From Capsicum annuum (lineage: Eukaryota; Streptophyta; Magnoliopsida; Solanales; Solanaceae): 64,000 nucleotides of DNA. Shown here one piece after another: positions 10,955-22,559 of the stretch. The position numbers and the translations under genes were made by a program. The notes under the pieces were generated by a model. That model was not told the origin of the DNA. It searched no databases and saw only the letters and a program-made list of their open reading frames with translations. The stretch spans positions 123,768,435-123,832,434 of the forward strand of contig NC_061118.1 of the NCBI RefSeq assembly GCF_002878395.1. The letters are read 5' to 3'. The stretch's first letter is position 1. Each line of letters opens with the position of its first letter.

Positions 10955-12178
10955 TATATGAAAATACATGAAATAGGGTGTATTACGTATATTTCTATCC
11001 TAAACACAAATCATAACTTCATTCAATTAGAAGATTACAATCCTATTCCATCAATCCCATGTTCTACCTATCATTCTTCCTTCTAGGTTCATAATAGAGT
11101 CATGCATGTATTCCAAGGGTTGTGAATCCTTAAAATAGAAATAAAAAAGATAAATAAACAACTAACAATGACAAATAACAAAAACCAATTCTATTAATGA
11201 CTAGAGTACTCATGTTCTTGTCCTTAACCCCGAAAAGGTGCGTTTAGCTAATGGACACACATGTAATGACAATGATTGAATCTATGATATAATCCATAAA
11301 TAAACTATAGTAATGAAGAAAAAAACCACTAATTAAAGGCTCTTCAATCGTTTTTCAAAGACCTAAGGTCGTTCAAGGTGGTTACATAAGATTTTAAGTT
11401 TACTATTTATAGTAGGACTAAAGTTACAGATTTTGAAATAGTAGCGTGTCACGCCCTTATCACGTGGCCAAGGGTATGTGGCACATTTATATAGCTGTGA
11501 GATACTCTAAATAACATTTTTGGATGTCCCCAAGGTCGTGTCATGGTCCTAATATTGTTCCCAAGGACCGTGACACGCCAATAAGTCCCAAAAGTCCAGA
11601 TTTGGTCACATTGTACCCCATCCTTTTGGTTCTTTGTTCCTTGCTTTGTTGTGACTTTTTCTCTCAATTAACATATTTTATATTAACCATATAGAATCTT
11701 TATAAAAAATAAACCGTACTACAACTTCAAACACCACAAATTTAAATCTCAAATCACAATCGTATCCAACATGATAACTAGGAAGGAACATAGCTAAAGG
11801 TAAGAGTACTAGTTTTGGTGTTTATACTTTAACTTAATATTTTGTCTCTTCTTATTTCAATGGAATGTTAAACACTATAAAAAAGTTATTCCACAGATAA
11901 TTACACCACTAAAATATTGGTGAATCATTACACGCACTTTAATCCATCGAGATTTACTAGAAAAGCACATAGTTCAAGCTAGTAACACTAGTTTTCTTGT
12001 CTAAACTCTAGGTGACGAAATTGATTCTAAACAAACCTTAAAAATTATAATCAAGTAGATTAAAACATAGATGCTGAATTATATCATTAAACACTCATTA
12101 AGAACATAAGAAGTCGTCAAAATAAGGCAAAACAAGCATAGATAATGACATTTAGGTGCATATATCCACCTAAGATTA
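10955..12178 (-). repeat. Partial Athila-2-type LTR (unit A)
   Basis: Matches 53,790-55,005, including CGTTCAAGGTGGTTACATAAG near 11,370 and the TATCACGTGGCC segment near 11,457. It lacks the first 440 bp of the U5 side. Its end at 12,178 is followed by the polypurine-like tract. A 72-codon ORF inside (11,449-11,667) is noncoding by position. Confidence 0.7.
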
Positions 12179-12287
12179 CCACCCTACACTTAAAGCCTTG
12201 TTCGCCCTCGAACAACTCTCTACTTAAGCGGGAAGATCAAAGAAAACTTCAACACTATTACTATAAGAAAGACACTTAATCTAGCAC

Positions 12288-13588
12288 TAAAGTGACCAAT
12301 CAATCCACTTACCATTTATTAACCTAGGCCATTTAGTGGTGGAATCGTCATACCGACCATACTTGCAAGTGTTTTTTGTCCATAGCGAACAATATGTAGG
12401 TTTAAGGGACTTCCAAGTGCCCTTCCATTTACCATATTAAATAACTTGGGGGATTCAATGTACCCCACATGCATAAAAACTTAGTAATTCAACTTTCAAA
12501 GTCATTTAAACCATGCATAATTACTTTACCATGATTTAAAACAAGCAAGAGTTCTATTAAAATTACTCAATACAATAAAAACATTATTATAGGTATTTTG
12601 TCTAACACATTGGGGGCATAATATAACCAAACTAATTTCAATTACCATTAAACCATTCCCATGCATTACAATAATTCAAAACCACCATTAATGCACATAA
12701 GGCAAAATTAAAATGAAAAAACCATATCCAACCATTTAATATAAAAACTCCCAATTCTTACATTAAAAACCAAAATCATACAATCAATGCCACTAAAACT
12801 TTTAAAAAACCATGATTCTAGATAAAATTAACAATGAGGGAAGAGAAAATGCCTTAAACCAAGATGATGATGGAAAGAGATCACTAAGACAAGCCCAAAT
12901 TAATCGTCCAGTTGAAACTCTAGCTTTCCTTGCCCAAAAAGATTTTGAGAGAATTATTGAGTGTTTTAGAATAGTTTCTAAGTGTTAATGATTGGAATAA
13001 TAGGGTAAATAACATCCCAAGAAGGTTAGAAGTCATGGGACCTTATTAGGATAAGTGGGAAAATGTTCAAAATATGCCCACTTAAGTTGCACCAAAATCC
13101 CTTCACGAGGATACGACTGACCCTCATAAGTCATAACCTCCAATATGATTGGTACCCTTCACTCGTATCCTAGCCTCAACCTTTGAATCCGACACTGTCC
13201 AGCAAATGATAAATCCAACCAGGTCATATCGGAAGCATATGATTTGTACCCGTTATCCTTACCCCCGACAGATTAAACCCAAGGAAGATTTAGACATTAT
13301 TCACCACATGAGTCCATGGTATGACTCGTACCCCGACTTAAGGCTAATGGTGAGCCTCTCGTACTCAGATCCAACCTAAGTAACCAAGTCTAAGATTAAA
13401 TTAAGGAACCAAATGATCCGTACCAACCAATATGACTCATATCCCTAAGTCGTATCATTTCAAGTAAACAAAATCCATTCCACCAACCAACACTGATCAA
13501 CATACGACAAGACCCTACCATTCGTACCGCATCATACAGCTAATTCCCATGAGTCGTATTGGGACCAGAGACCAAAATTTCAGGAAAT
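12288..13588 (-). repeat. Second half of a Tekay-1-type LTR (unit A)
   Basis: Matches 33,090-34,388, including the GTGGTGGAATCGTCATACCGAC-type segment near 12,340 and the ACGACTC-rich U3 part near 13,090-13,560. It ends inside U3 at the junction GGAAATTTTCTAGAAG shared with the B/C boundary. Confidence 0.75.
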
Positions 13589-13876
13589 TTTCTAGAAGTG
13601 AAAAGTTTATTAAAGGTTGTGCCCAAGTCAAAAGGAGCACTTTTTGGAAATGGTCGGAATAAAATTTCTTTTGATTAAAAATGTATTTTATTAAATCTAT
13701 TTTATTAATGATATTTTAAAATCCTAATTTAATCACGATTACTTGTATGGTTATTTAATGCTAAGAATAATATGGATAAAAAAGTATTATAATACTCTCT
13801 CAATATATTAAAATGGACCAATAGAATGAAACATCTATTTTTGATATATCAACCAAGTAAAATGAAACATGCGGAG

Positions 13877-14237
13877 TGCTCTCTTCATTTCAATTTGTGT
13901 ATTTGATTTTAATTTGAAACAAAAAAAAAAGCAATGAAAATATTTAAATATACAAAATTGTCTTTTATTTTTTTGATTTTAAACATATCTTATTCAAGTT
14001 TAAATTAAAAAGTTGTCAAAAAAAATTCTTTCTTAAAGTATCAAAAAGGAATTAAGATAATTAAATTTATCTTTATTTAGACAAATAAACCTCTATACAA
14101 TTAAGAAATCAATAAAAATTGATATTACATAAGTAAGGGCAATTTTGGTGGAAATACATCTTACTTTATTAGGATAATTGATTTCTTAAGGGTCATCTCT
14201 AATCTAAAATATCATATACTATGGACTAGAAGGAGTA
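13877..14237. mobile_element. Stowaway-like MITE, copy in unit B
   Basis: Same termini and length as the element at 9,330. The right end reads CTAGAAGGAGTA. It was carried along by the segmental duplication, so it is not an independent insertion. Confidence 0.45.
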
Positions 14238-14462
14238 TCGATTACCCTTTGAATTATTTGAAATTATATAATTTTTTGATAAATTTAGGCTACTTTATAA
14301 CCACATTTCATATTATTGCTCAAGAATTTACTATATCTTACTAATTACTCGCATTTATTTTAATTTATTTGATACTTTTAATTTTCTAAAATTCATTTTA
14401 ATTATTTTTTGAAGCTAAATTACTTTGGAACAACTTAATATTTTTCAATTTTTTTTTATATA

Positions 14463-14556
14463 TGTTTAACATTGAGGATATGTTATGGGGCTGGTTTTCG
14501 GTCCATCGTGGGCTTGAAATATCTGTCACAACTAGGTCCTGGTTCATATCGTCATA
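14463..14556 (+). repeat. Tekay-like LTR end (+), shortened
   Basis: Matches 10,580-10,670, with GGGCTTGAAATATC and ACTAGGTCCTGGTTC. Most of the LTR end seen in copies A and C is deleted here. Confidence 0.6.
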
Positions 14557-14846
14557 GTAGTACCCAACTAATATCAGAAATTTATAGCTTAGGATCACAT
14601 AGGTCTTTAAGGGTTGAAATATACGGTTAAGGGATGAGCAGGAACTATTTTGGCCAAGAATAGTGACAATCTTCCCTAAGCATTTTAATACAACACATTA
14701 ACATTATGTTCTCTCTATTCACAACCAATTTTTTTGACTTTTATCTACAAACTTCTTCTATTATGCCCCTCCCATTAAGCTCATTTACAAACACATAGTA
14801 AGGAGTATGATCTATTACACATGCTTATATTTTTAGACAATTAGTT
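14557..14846 (-). other. Athila 3' noncoding fragment (unit B)
   Basis: Same fragment as 10,671-10,954 and 29,377-29,664, joined to a partial LTR at about 14,847. Confidence 0.6.
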
Positions 14847-16077
14847 TAAAATACACCAAATAGGGTGTACTACGTATATTCCTATCCTAAACACAAATCA
14901 TAACTTCATTCAATTAGAAGATTACAATCCTATTTCATCAATCCCATGTTCTACCTATCATTCATCCTTCTAGGTTCATAATAGAGTTATTTATGTATTC
15001 CAAGGGTTGCGTATCCTTAAAATAGAAATAAAAAAGATAAATAAACAAATAACTATGATAAATAACAAAAACCAATTCAATTAATAACAAGAGTACTCAT
15101 GTTCTTAGCCATAACTCCAAAAAAGGTTGTTTAGCTAATGGATATACACGTAATGACAGTCAATGAATCCAATATATAATCCATAAATAAACTATAGTAA
15201 TGGTATAAAATCCCTAATTAAAGGATATTCAATATTTTTTGAAAGACCTAAGGTCGTTCAAGGTGGTTACATAAGAGTTTAAGTTTACTCTTTATAGTAG
15301 GACCAAAGCTACAGATTTTGACATAGCGGCATATCATGCCCTTATCACGTGGCATAGGGTATGTGGCACTTTTATTTAGCTTTGAGATACTATAAATAAA
15401 TTTTTAGGATGTCCCCAAGGTTGTGGCATGTCTCTAATGTAGTTCCTAAGAACCGTGGTACACCAATGAGTCCCAAAAGTCCAGATTTGGTCACTTCGTA
15501 CCCCATTCTTTTGGTTCTTTGTTCCTTGCTTTGTTGTGACTTTTTCTCTTGATTAAAATATTTTATATTAACCATATAGAATATTTATAAACTAATAAAC
15601 CGTCCTACAACTTCAAACACCACAAATTTAAATATCAAAACACAATTGAATCCAACATGATAACTAGGAAGGAACATAGCTCAAGCTAAGAGTACTAGTT
15701 TTGGTGTTTATGCTTTAACTTAATGTTTTGGCTCTTTGATTGTTTCAATTGAATGTTAAACACTATAAAAAAGTAATTCCATAAATAATTACACCATTAA
15801 ACTATTGCTAAATCATTACACACACTATAATCCATCAGGATTAACTAGAAAAACACATAGCTCAAGCTAGTAACACTAGTTTTCTAATCCAAACTCTAGG
15901 TGACCAAATTGATTCTAAACTTGTTCGAAACACACCTTGAACATTATAATCAAATATATTAACACTTAGATGCTTAATTATATCATTAAAAACTCGTTAA
16001 GCACACAAGAAGTCCTCAAAATAAGGCAAAACAAGCATAGATAATGACACTTAGGTGAATAAATCCACCTGAGATCA
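14847..16077 (-). repeat. Partial Athila-2-type LTR (unit B)
   Basis: Matches 53,790-55,005 and the partial LTRs in units A and C. It contains the paired TAGCTCAAGCTA motif at about 15,675 and 15,857. It ends GAGATCA at 16,077, next to a TTTAAGTGTGGGG tract on the minus strand. Confidence 0.75.
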
Positions 16078-17170
16078 CCACCCCACACTTAAAGCCTTAT
16101 TTGCCCTCGAACAACTCTCTACTTAAGCAGGAAGTTCAAAGAAGACTTTAAGACTATTACTATAAGAAAGAAACTTAAGCTATCTCTAAAATGATTAGAT
16201 ATATAGCAAGTTTCATGCACTATCACATCTTGTACAATCGAGAACTCAAGAATAATACATCAAAACATCCTAACGTCAATAATTGACTCCCCAAGTTAGC
16301 AAATTCATGCATATTCATCAGTCACAGAGATCATATAATTCACATAACTATCATCAAACATGTGCCAACAACTTAAGAGAGTTACCCATATCAACTCATA
16401 TAGAAGCAATTATCACAAGAACGGGTATAAGAATCAAATTACGCTAAATCTCACAAAGAATTCACAGGTTACACATAATGAACCATAGCTTGACCTTAGT
16501 GTTGTACTATACTTATATCAGAATGTTAAGGCTTAGGATCAAATTGGTCTTGAAGGGTTGTAATATAGGATAAGGGATAAGCAAGAACGATTATGGACCA
16601 GAATAATGACTATCTTCCCTAATGCTTCAATACATAACATGCGCATTAAGATTTATCTATTCACATCCAATTTCCTCCACTTCAATCTTCGCATATCTTT
16701 TGTTATTCCCCCTCTTATTAAGATCAATCACAAGTACATAGTAGGTAATATGCTCTATCATACATACTCATATTTTTACATACTTTTATTTATTTTTATT
16801 ATGAAACTCCCATCATAACTTATCACGATTTCAATTCAAATAGCTTATATCTTAGGGCTTCACTTTCACCTTTTTCCTTCTTATTTTTACTACCCCTTAA
16901 ACTCATTAATTTTTAACTATTACACTTAGGAGCTTTGGATCAAATTAAGATTAATCAAGGAATGAGAACATGCTACATACAAAGCTACCAAAGAACACAC
17001 GCTAAAACCTCAATAGAACTAACTAGGATTATGCAAATGGGTAGATAAAAGAGGTTAAAATCATGGCTATCATAGAATTTCCAATATCATATCTTAAACC
17101 CACACTCTTAATTTTTCTTTGCAAACACATAAGGAAATTTATAGATATCACATGAAATAAGGAATACACA
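16078..17170 (-). other. Athila-2-type 3' noncoding region (unit B)
   Basis: Matches 30,893-31,984 closely, starting with the polypurine-like tract and ending GGAATACACA at the LTR insertion point. No coding domain is seen; short ORFs here lie in random frames. Confidence 0.65.
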
Positions 17171-18266
17171 TGATACGACCTGACCAGGGACCTTGTCGTA
17201 AAGAGCATCCCATGTATAACTGGGACCGAAGACCAGCCCCGTTACCCAACCCAAGATCCAGCCGCCTGCCCTGAGTTGGATAAATTTCAAGCATTTAACA
17301 AGATAGTGTAATATCTCAAATGAAGACTCTATAATAGGATGACAACCGTGACCAGCCCAACTGAATCCAACCATCCCACACCAACCGCCCAACTATACCA
17401 AACCATTCCAAAGGCCATAAACCAGGCCATAAGCAAATAAGTTCTAAAACATTATATAATTAATCCCAAAATAAAAGATGATGGAAATGTGAAAAATTAT
17501 TTACAATGATGTTAGCCCACTATCTTATTCCAATAACAAGGGTGGCACCAATACTGATCCCGCCTATTCTAACACATAGCAGTACCACAAAGCCTCTAAC
17601 TAAAGGAGTAATAAAATCCAGTTGGGACATGCCCCCAACCATGGCCAAAACAAATGTCCAAGATAAAATTAAAGTGTCTAGAAATATCCATAATATGAAA
17701 TGTATCCTTCTAAAAGTATGGAAGATCACCACATTTACAAAAATTCTTATCCCCCTATCAATCACTATGTGGGAGGAGTGGAACGACGATTTATTTCATA
17801 GAGTGGGTATACAACTGCTAGTAGACGGGTTAGCAGGTGAATACTAGCATGATCCCAGAATAAGGATAAAATAATGCCATTTATAAATACAAGTAAAACC
17901 ATCCATATGAACATTACCATACATATATATACGTGTATATATAACTATGCGGAAAATGGGACTAGGTTAAGAATGTATTTAAAACCTTTACCAGGGCTTT
18001 GTAGATTTTCCATCCTAATCCAACCATGGTCTATATGGTTTTAGCTCCCCATGCTGAAAGAGCCCTGGTGCGTCTAGCTACATAACCAGTGAAGTTAATA
18101 TGGGATGACTAGTACATCCCCTAAAATATAGTGTGACATCCTGTACATAATTACCAAAACCAATGTCACATCAGCAACTATGAGTTTTCAATTTTGGTCC
18201 ATCTGAGATCACCACCTTCCAAGGTTTTGCTACAATAAAATCTTACTATTATTTCCTATTTAAAAT
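17171..18266 (-). repeat. Tekay-1-type LTR, left half (unit B)
   Basis: Begins TGATACGACCTGACC, matching TGACACGATCCGACC at 31,985, at the same target sequence. It continues at 26,417 beyond the nested Tekay-3. ORFs at 17,108-17,847 on both strands are within this LTR and have no domain. Confidence 0.75.
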
Positions 18267-18925
18267 TATAACGCCCCAAATCTAGTACCCAAAATGCTAC
18301 AAGGTGCTCATGACCCTGAAAGACCACAAGCTAACCCATGACTGATATCTATACCTGTATACTATATTTCATTATGTAAAATACATAAATAATAGACTAG
18401 AACATGCCATAGGTTCAAAACGGATAAAACATACTATCTAAGAGTACGGTATATTAATACCAAAACATGAACTAAAATAAACTGCCTAAACATACTGCAG
18501 TCTGAAAGCCTTTAAAACTAAACTTTCTGAATAAGGAGTTGATAGGACATGTCCCCAACTAACTACAATTACTAAAATAAACTAAGTAATGACATAATAA
18601 AGTAATAATCATGTCCTTGAAGGATGAGGACTTACTGCGAACTCTGACTTTCTGAGACTGGAATGCTATGATGCTTTGGAGCTCGTGCTTCTGAACCTAT
18701 GGTATAAAATACCATAGCACAAATCTGTTAGTACGATTGAATGTACTGGTATGCAAGTGAGGCCGGATGAATGGAAGGGTTTATATGCATGATAATACTA
18801 GCTGACCAAATAACATGAACATGAGAATACATGCATGAATACGTGAACTGTATCTGAGATCAAGAGATCACTGAATCTAAATACTGATAACATAGGTTTC
18901 GTATAACTGTTATACTATTATCTGA

Positions 18926-19045
18926 ATGACTGTGTCTGACAGTTCTATTTCTGATAGAACTAGCTGAGTTTCATACTGAACTGGGTGACTGTATCTGATA
19001 GTCCTAAATTCTTTAGAACTATCTGAGTTCTATTATTGAGACTGA
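18926..19045. repeat. 57 bp sub-repeat in the Tekay-3 LTR
   Basis: Two degenerate units containing GACTGTRTCTGAYAG and AGAACTAKCTGAGTT. The same pair lies in the right LTR at about 24,442-24,560. Confidence 0.7.
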
Positions 19046-20449
19046 TATTGAGACTGTAACTGTTGGAAGTAGTCATCTAATAGACATGCCCCAAATAAAG
19101 CAATATAGCCGAGTTAGGGTCTAATATGTAACCCCAATGGGAAGGGTTCCAATACCCACCACTGGTAGAGACAAGTTGTGAGTGATCCCTCATCTAATAG
19201 GTACTTTAAGAAGAACGGTGGGACCCTCATCTAACAGGTTAAGCCACCTTATCTACCCTCATCTAATAGGTTATATGTCTTAACCTATGTTGGCTACGTA
19301 GTTCTGGAGCACAAGGATTGCTTCTAAGAATCACACCCTCTTCTCACAAGTGAGTTCCCATCCTTGGGCACACTCGGTAACGAATCCTACTACCATCTGA
19401 TTAGACACTGAATTAATTATACTAAACTGACTGGACAGAGTTTACTGAGTTCTTTTAGCTGATGGAGTATTATAGAGATCTGATAACTGACTTAGATTAC
19501 TGAGATTACTGAGTTTTCCTGAGTCATAAGACTGACTGAATTCTACTGAACATGGCTTAACTGAGAGTATCTTGAAAACATGACACTGTCTCTAGGCACA
19601 CAGCTAAATTTTTGGGTACAAGTATCCCAAGTACTCAATAGCATGAAACTGACACTCCTAGACACTCCTTGACACATGATCATAATCAATAATTCATAGT
19701 AAAATCGTCGGAGATATTCATGAAGTATTTGCATACCATAATCTCACACATGAATAGAAGTGCATGTAAACATGTCATAATTTCATAAGCCTAATCTCAT
19801 GAGAAATACATCAATCAATTACAAAGTATTACAATAACATGGGAGTCATTTAAAGTTAAGGGTGAAACATTGGTTCATCATTTTGGTCACAATTGAGTCA
19901 TAAGGCATGTTTCCTATTCTCTTAGGCATTTTATCAAACCCCTTGCATGCACAACTATAAGCTTACGATTGGACATTAAATTAATTCATTATGGTTGAAT
20001 AAATCAACATAATTTAGTAGATTTCAATCCACATGCTAGCATAAATTAATGAAAACACATTTAGCAATTCCAACTTGGGTATCATACACAACATCAATAT
20101 GGTCATAACCAATCCACAATATAAACATCACAATTTATAATTTAAAATTGGATTCTTGGGCTTCATGGATGAAAGGAATCCATTAATGAACACTTGACAT
20201 ACCTGGGTGGATGATTTCTTAAAGATTTGTGGAGGAAAGCTTGAATTCTTAACTTGAAATTAATCACCTAGGGTTTCTTTTTCTTGGGGATTGATCTTCG
20301 AGAAGAACCATAGTTGGATGTTGTGAATGAATAATGAAGTTATGATCTAATGTCTGGTATAATTAGGGGTTAAAAAGGGTGAAACAAATACCTAAATACT
20401 CTTTTAGAAACGGCTTTAAATTATTGAACGGGATCTACGATGGATCATG

Positions 20450-20465
20450 CGATGGTCGACCATCG
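20450..20465. promoter_or_regulatory. Perfect 16 bp palindrome in U3 of Tekay-3
   Basis: CGATGGTCGACCATCG is self-complementary. It is part of a cluster of GATGGTCC/CCGTCA motifs at 20,430-20,660 in the U3 of the LTR. Confidence 0.6.
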
Positions 20466-20869
20466 TACTTGGGCCAGAATAGGGATTCACTAATTTAGTA
20501 GTGATGGCTTGGACGATGGTCCATCACTAGATCGATGGTCTGTCAACCTGTCTTTCACAACTTAGCTAGAAGATTGACTTACTGCCCTAGCTGGGAAGGT
20601 TTAGGCGACGGTCCATCGCTATCTTGATGGTCCGTCAACCTGTCCATCACACCTGGGCAGTTCTGATAGCTCTCAGTAAAACGTCCATAACTTTCTACTT
20701 TAATATTTGATTTGGATAAAATTTGTATCATTGGAAATCTAATTCAATTTCTCACATGAGAAATAGTTAAAATTAGGGAAATTCTAACTAATTTAAACAT
20801 TAATCATTTTGGAAGTCATCACTAACTCTTCTTGAGTTTAGATTTAACTTAGATTTCCGAGAAAAGACA

Positions 20870-21195
20870 TGTTGAAGGCTCTTATGATCTGTGAACACAT
20901 CTACATGAACTCCATATAGATAATGCCTCCAGATCTTCAAGGCAAAAACTATGGCTGCTAACTTGAGATCATGAGTAGGATAATTCTTCTCATTGGTTTT
21001 AAGATATCAGGAGGCGTACGCTATGACCTTACCATGCTGCACTAGGACACAACCCAAACCTACTTTGGATATATCACAATACACTATGAACCCATCAGAA
21101 CCATCTGGAAGAGCTAAAACTAGAGATAAGGTGAGTCGAGTCTTCAACTCTTGAAAACTCTTTTCGCAAAGATCTGAACACTAAAACTTGACTTT
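20870..21195 (-). pseudogene. RNase H remnant of Tekay-3 pol
   Basis: RNase H removes the RNA strand during reverse transcription. Minus-strand pieces read [38 protein letters not shown] and [10 protein letters not shown], the typical chromovirus RNase H/connection region. The sequence then runs within a few tens of bases into the 3' LTR, so the expected continuation (spacer, zinc-binding domain and integrase core) is missing. Confidence 0.8.
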
Positions 21196-21198
21196 TTT

Positions 21199-21950
21199 TT
21201 AAGTCAATCTAGACATAGGGGATGAAATAGAAGAAAATCCCTCTACAAACAATTGGTAATAGCCAGCTAAACCTAAGAAACTCTTGATATTTGATGGAGA
21301 GACAGTGCTAGGCCAATTTTTTACTGCTTTAGTCTTTTGAGGATTGACCTTAATTCCATCACCGAAAACAATATGACCAAGGAATACTACGGACCTTAGC
21401 CAATATTCACACTTACTCAATTAGGAGAACAACTGATGATTTTTGAGAGTCTGTAATACTATTTTGAGATGGTTTGCATGATCACGCTCACTGCGGGAAT
21501 AAACAAGGATGTTATTCATGAAGACTATGACAAACATGTCCAAGTACTACTTGAACACACGGTTCATCAAGTCCATAAAAACTGCTGGGGCATTGGTAAG
21601 ACCAAAGGACATAACTAAGAATTCAAAGTGACCATACCGAGTATGAAAGACTATTTTTGGAATGTCACATTCTCTGACTCTTAGATGATGACAGCCTGAT
21701 CTGAGGTCTATCTTAGAAAAATAACTGGCACCCTGAAGTTGATCAAACAAGCCATCAATTTTGGGAAGTGGATACTTTTTCTTGACTGTGACTTTATTGA
21801 GTTGATGATATTCTATACATATTCTGAGAGAACCATCTTTCTTCTGCACGAATAAGACTTGTGCACCCTATGGGGATACACTGGATCTATGAATCCCTTG
21901 TCTAGAAGATCCTTCAACTATTTCTTCAATTCTTTGATTTCTACTGGTGC
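21199..21950 (-). pseudogene. Reverse transcriptase remnant of Tekay-3
   Basis: Two long open pieces (21,547-21,849 and 21,199-21,420) contain [48 protein letters not shown] and [16 protein letters not shown], all canonical Ty3/gypsy RT blocks. The later piece covers the thumb/connection with SFLGLAGYYQLFVEGFS. The catalytic box reads VFMNNILVYS at about 21,500-21,526: the two Asp of the usual F-x-D-D motif are both Asn, encoded at 21,511-21,516. The enzyme would be inactive even without the stops and a frame break near 21,425. Confidence 0.88.
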
Positions 21951-22199
21951 TATTCTATATGGAAGAATAGATATAGGCTGAGTATTTAGAAGGAGATCAA
22001 CATTGAAGTTTATTTCCCCTTCGGGAGGAATTCCTGGAAGATCTTTGAGAAAGATATTTGAATATTCATTTATGACTGGGACTGATTCAAGAATGGGAGT
22101 TTTAGAACTAGTGTCCTTAACTCAAACAAGATGATAGATATCCCTTAGATATTAATTTCCATGCCCGAAGGTAGGAAACAAGCTGACCTCTGAAAGCTG

Positions 22200-22420
22200 A
22201 AGTACTACTCCTCCATTCTAGGATAGGTTCATTTGGAAACTGAAATTGGACAACTCAATTTCTATAGTTGACTGTGACATAGCAGGAATGAATCCAATCC
22301 ATGTAAGGAGTAACAAAAGATAAGGAAGCTCCTGGATCTAGCAAAGCATAAACATGCAAGTGAAAGATCTGTAACATACCAGTAACCACATCAAAAAAAA
22401 TTTCCTGATCCTATCGGGAC
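22200..22420 (-). pseudogene. Protease remnant of Tekay-3 with internal deletion
   Basis: The minus strand reads VYALLDPGASLSFVTPYM, with an intact DPGAS active site, then DWIHSCYVTVNYRN. In chromoviruses about 60-70 residues normally separate SFVTPY from the DWLHSCYA block, so an in-frame deletion removed the middle of the protease. Downstream, EPILEWRSS and SYLRAWKLISKGYL form the usual linker to RT. Confidence 0.75.
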
Positions 22421-22559
22421 TGGAGAGAATAAAGTCGATTTGGGCGTTGCCCACTAGTAGCAATGGAAGTGGCACCCTACTGATTTAGGCGACTGGACTG
22501 AGCTGAGGAACGATTATGCTAACCCTCATAAGATGACTAGGGACAATCTATGACTCTAT

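Larger units (their letters stand above)
9041..13588. repeat. Tandem segmental duplication, copy A
   Basis: First of three head-to-tail copies (B at 13,589-27,733, C at 27,734-34,388). Order: AT-rich DNA with MITE, plus-strand LTR end, Athila 3' noncoding fragment, partial Athila LTR, and the second half of a Tekay-1-type LTR. Compared with copy C it lacks the segment matching about 31,000-33,090. The deletion point near 12,288 carries AAGTGAC, close to AAATGAC and AAGTGAC at the two ends in copy C. The length of about 4.5 kb equals copy C (6.65 kb) minus that 2.1 kb. Confidence 0.8.
18267..20855 (-). repeat. 3' LTR of Tekay-3
   Basis: Starts TATAACGCCCC on the plus strand. By eye, about 43 differences from the right LTR occur in the first 345 bp. 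A 218 bp tract at 19,580-19,797 has a single difference. The outermost 20 bp or so of U3, present in the right LTR (CAGGGTATTACA), are missing. A weakly open 63-codon frame at 19,543-19,734 is duplicated in the other LTR and is not a gene. Confidence 0.85.

Noticed and set aside
17506..17847. Overlapping ORFs on both strands in the LTR at 17,171-18,266
   Set aside because: They lie within a Tekay-1-type LTR, are not kept open in the other LTR copies, and show no domain.
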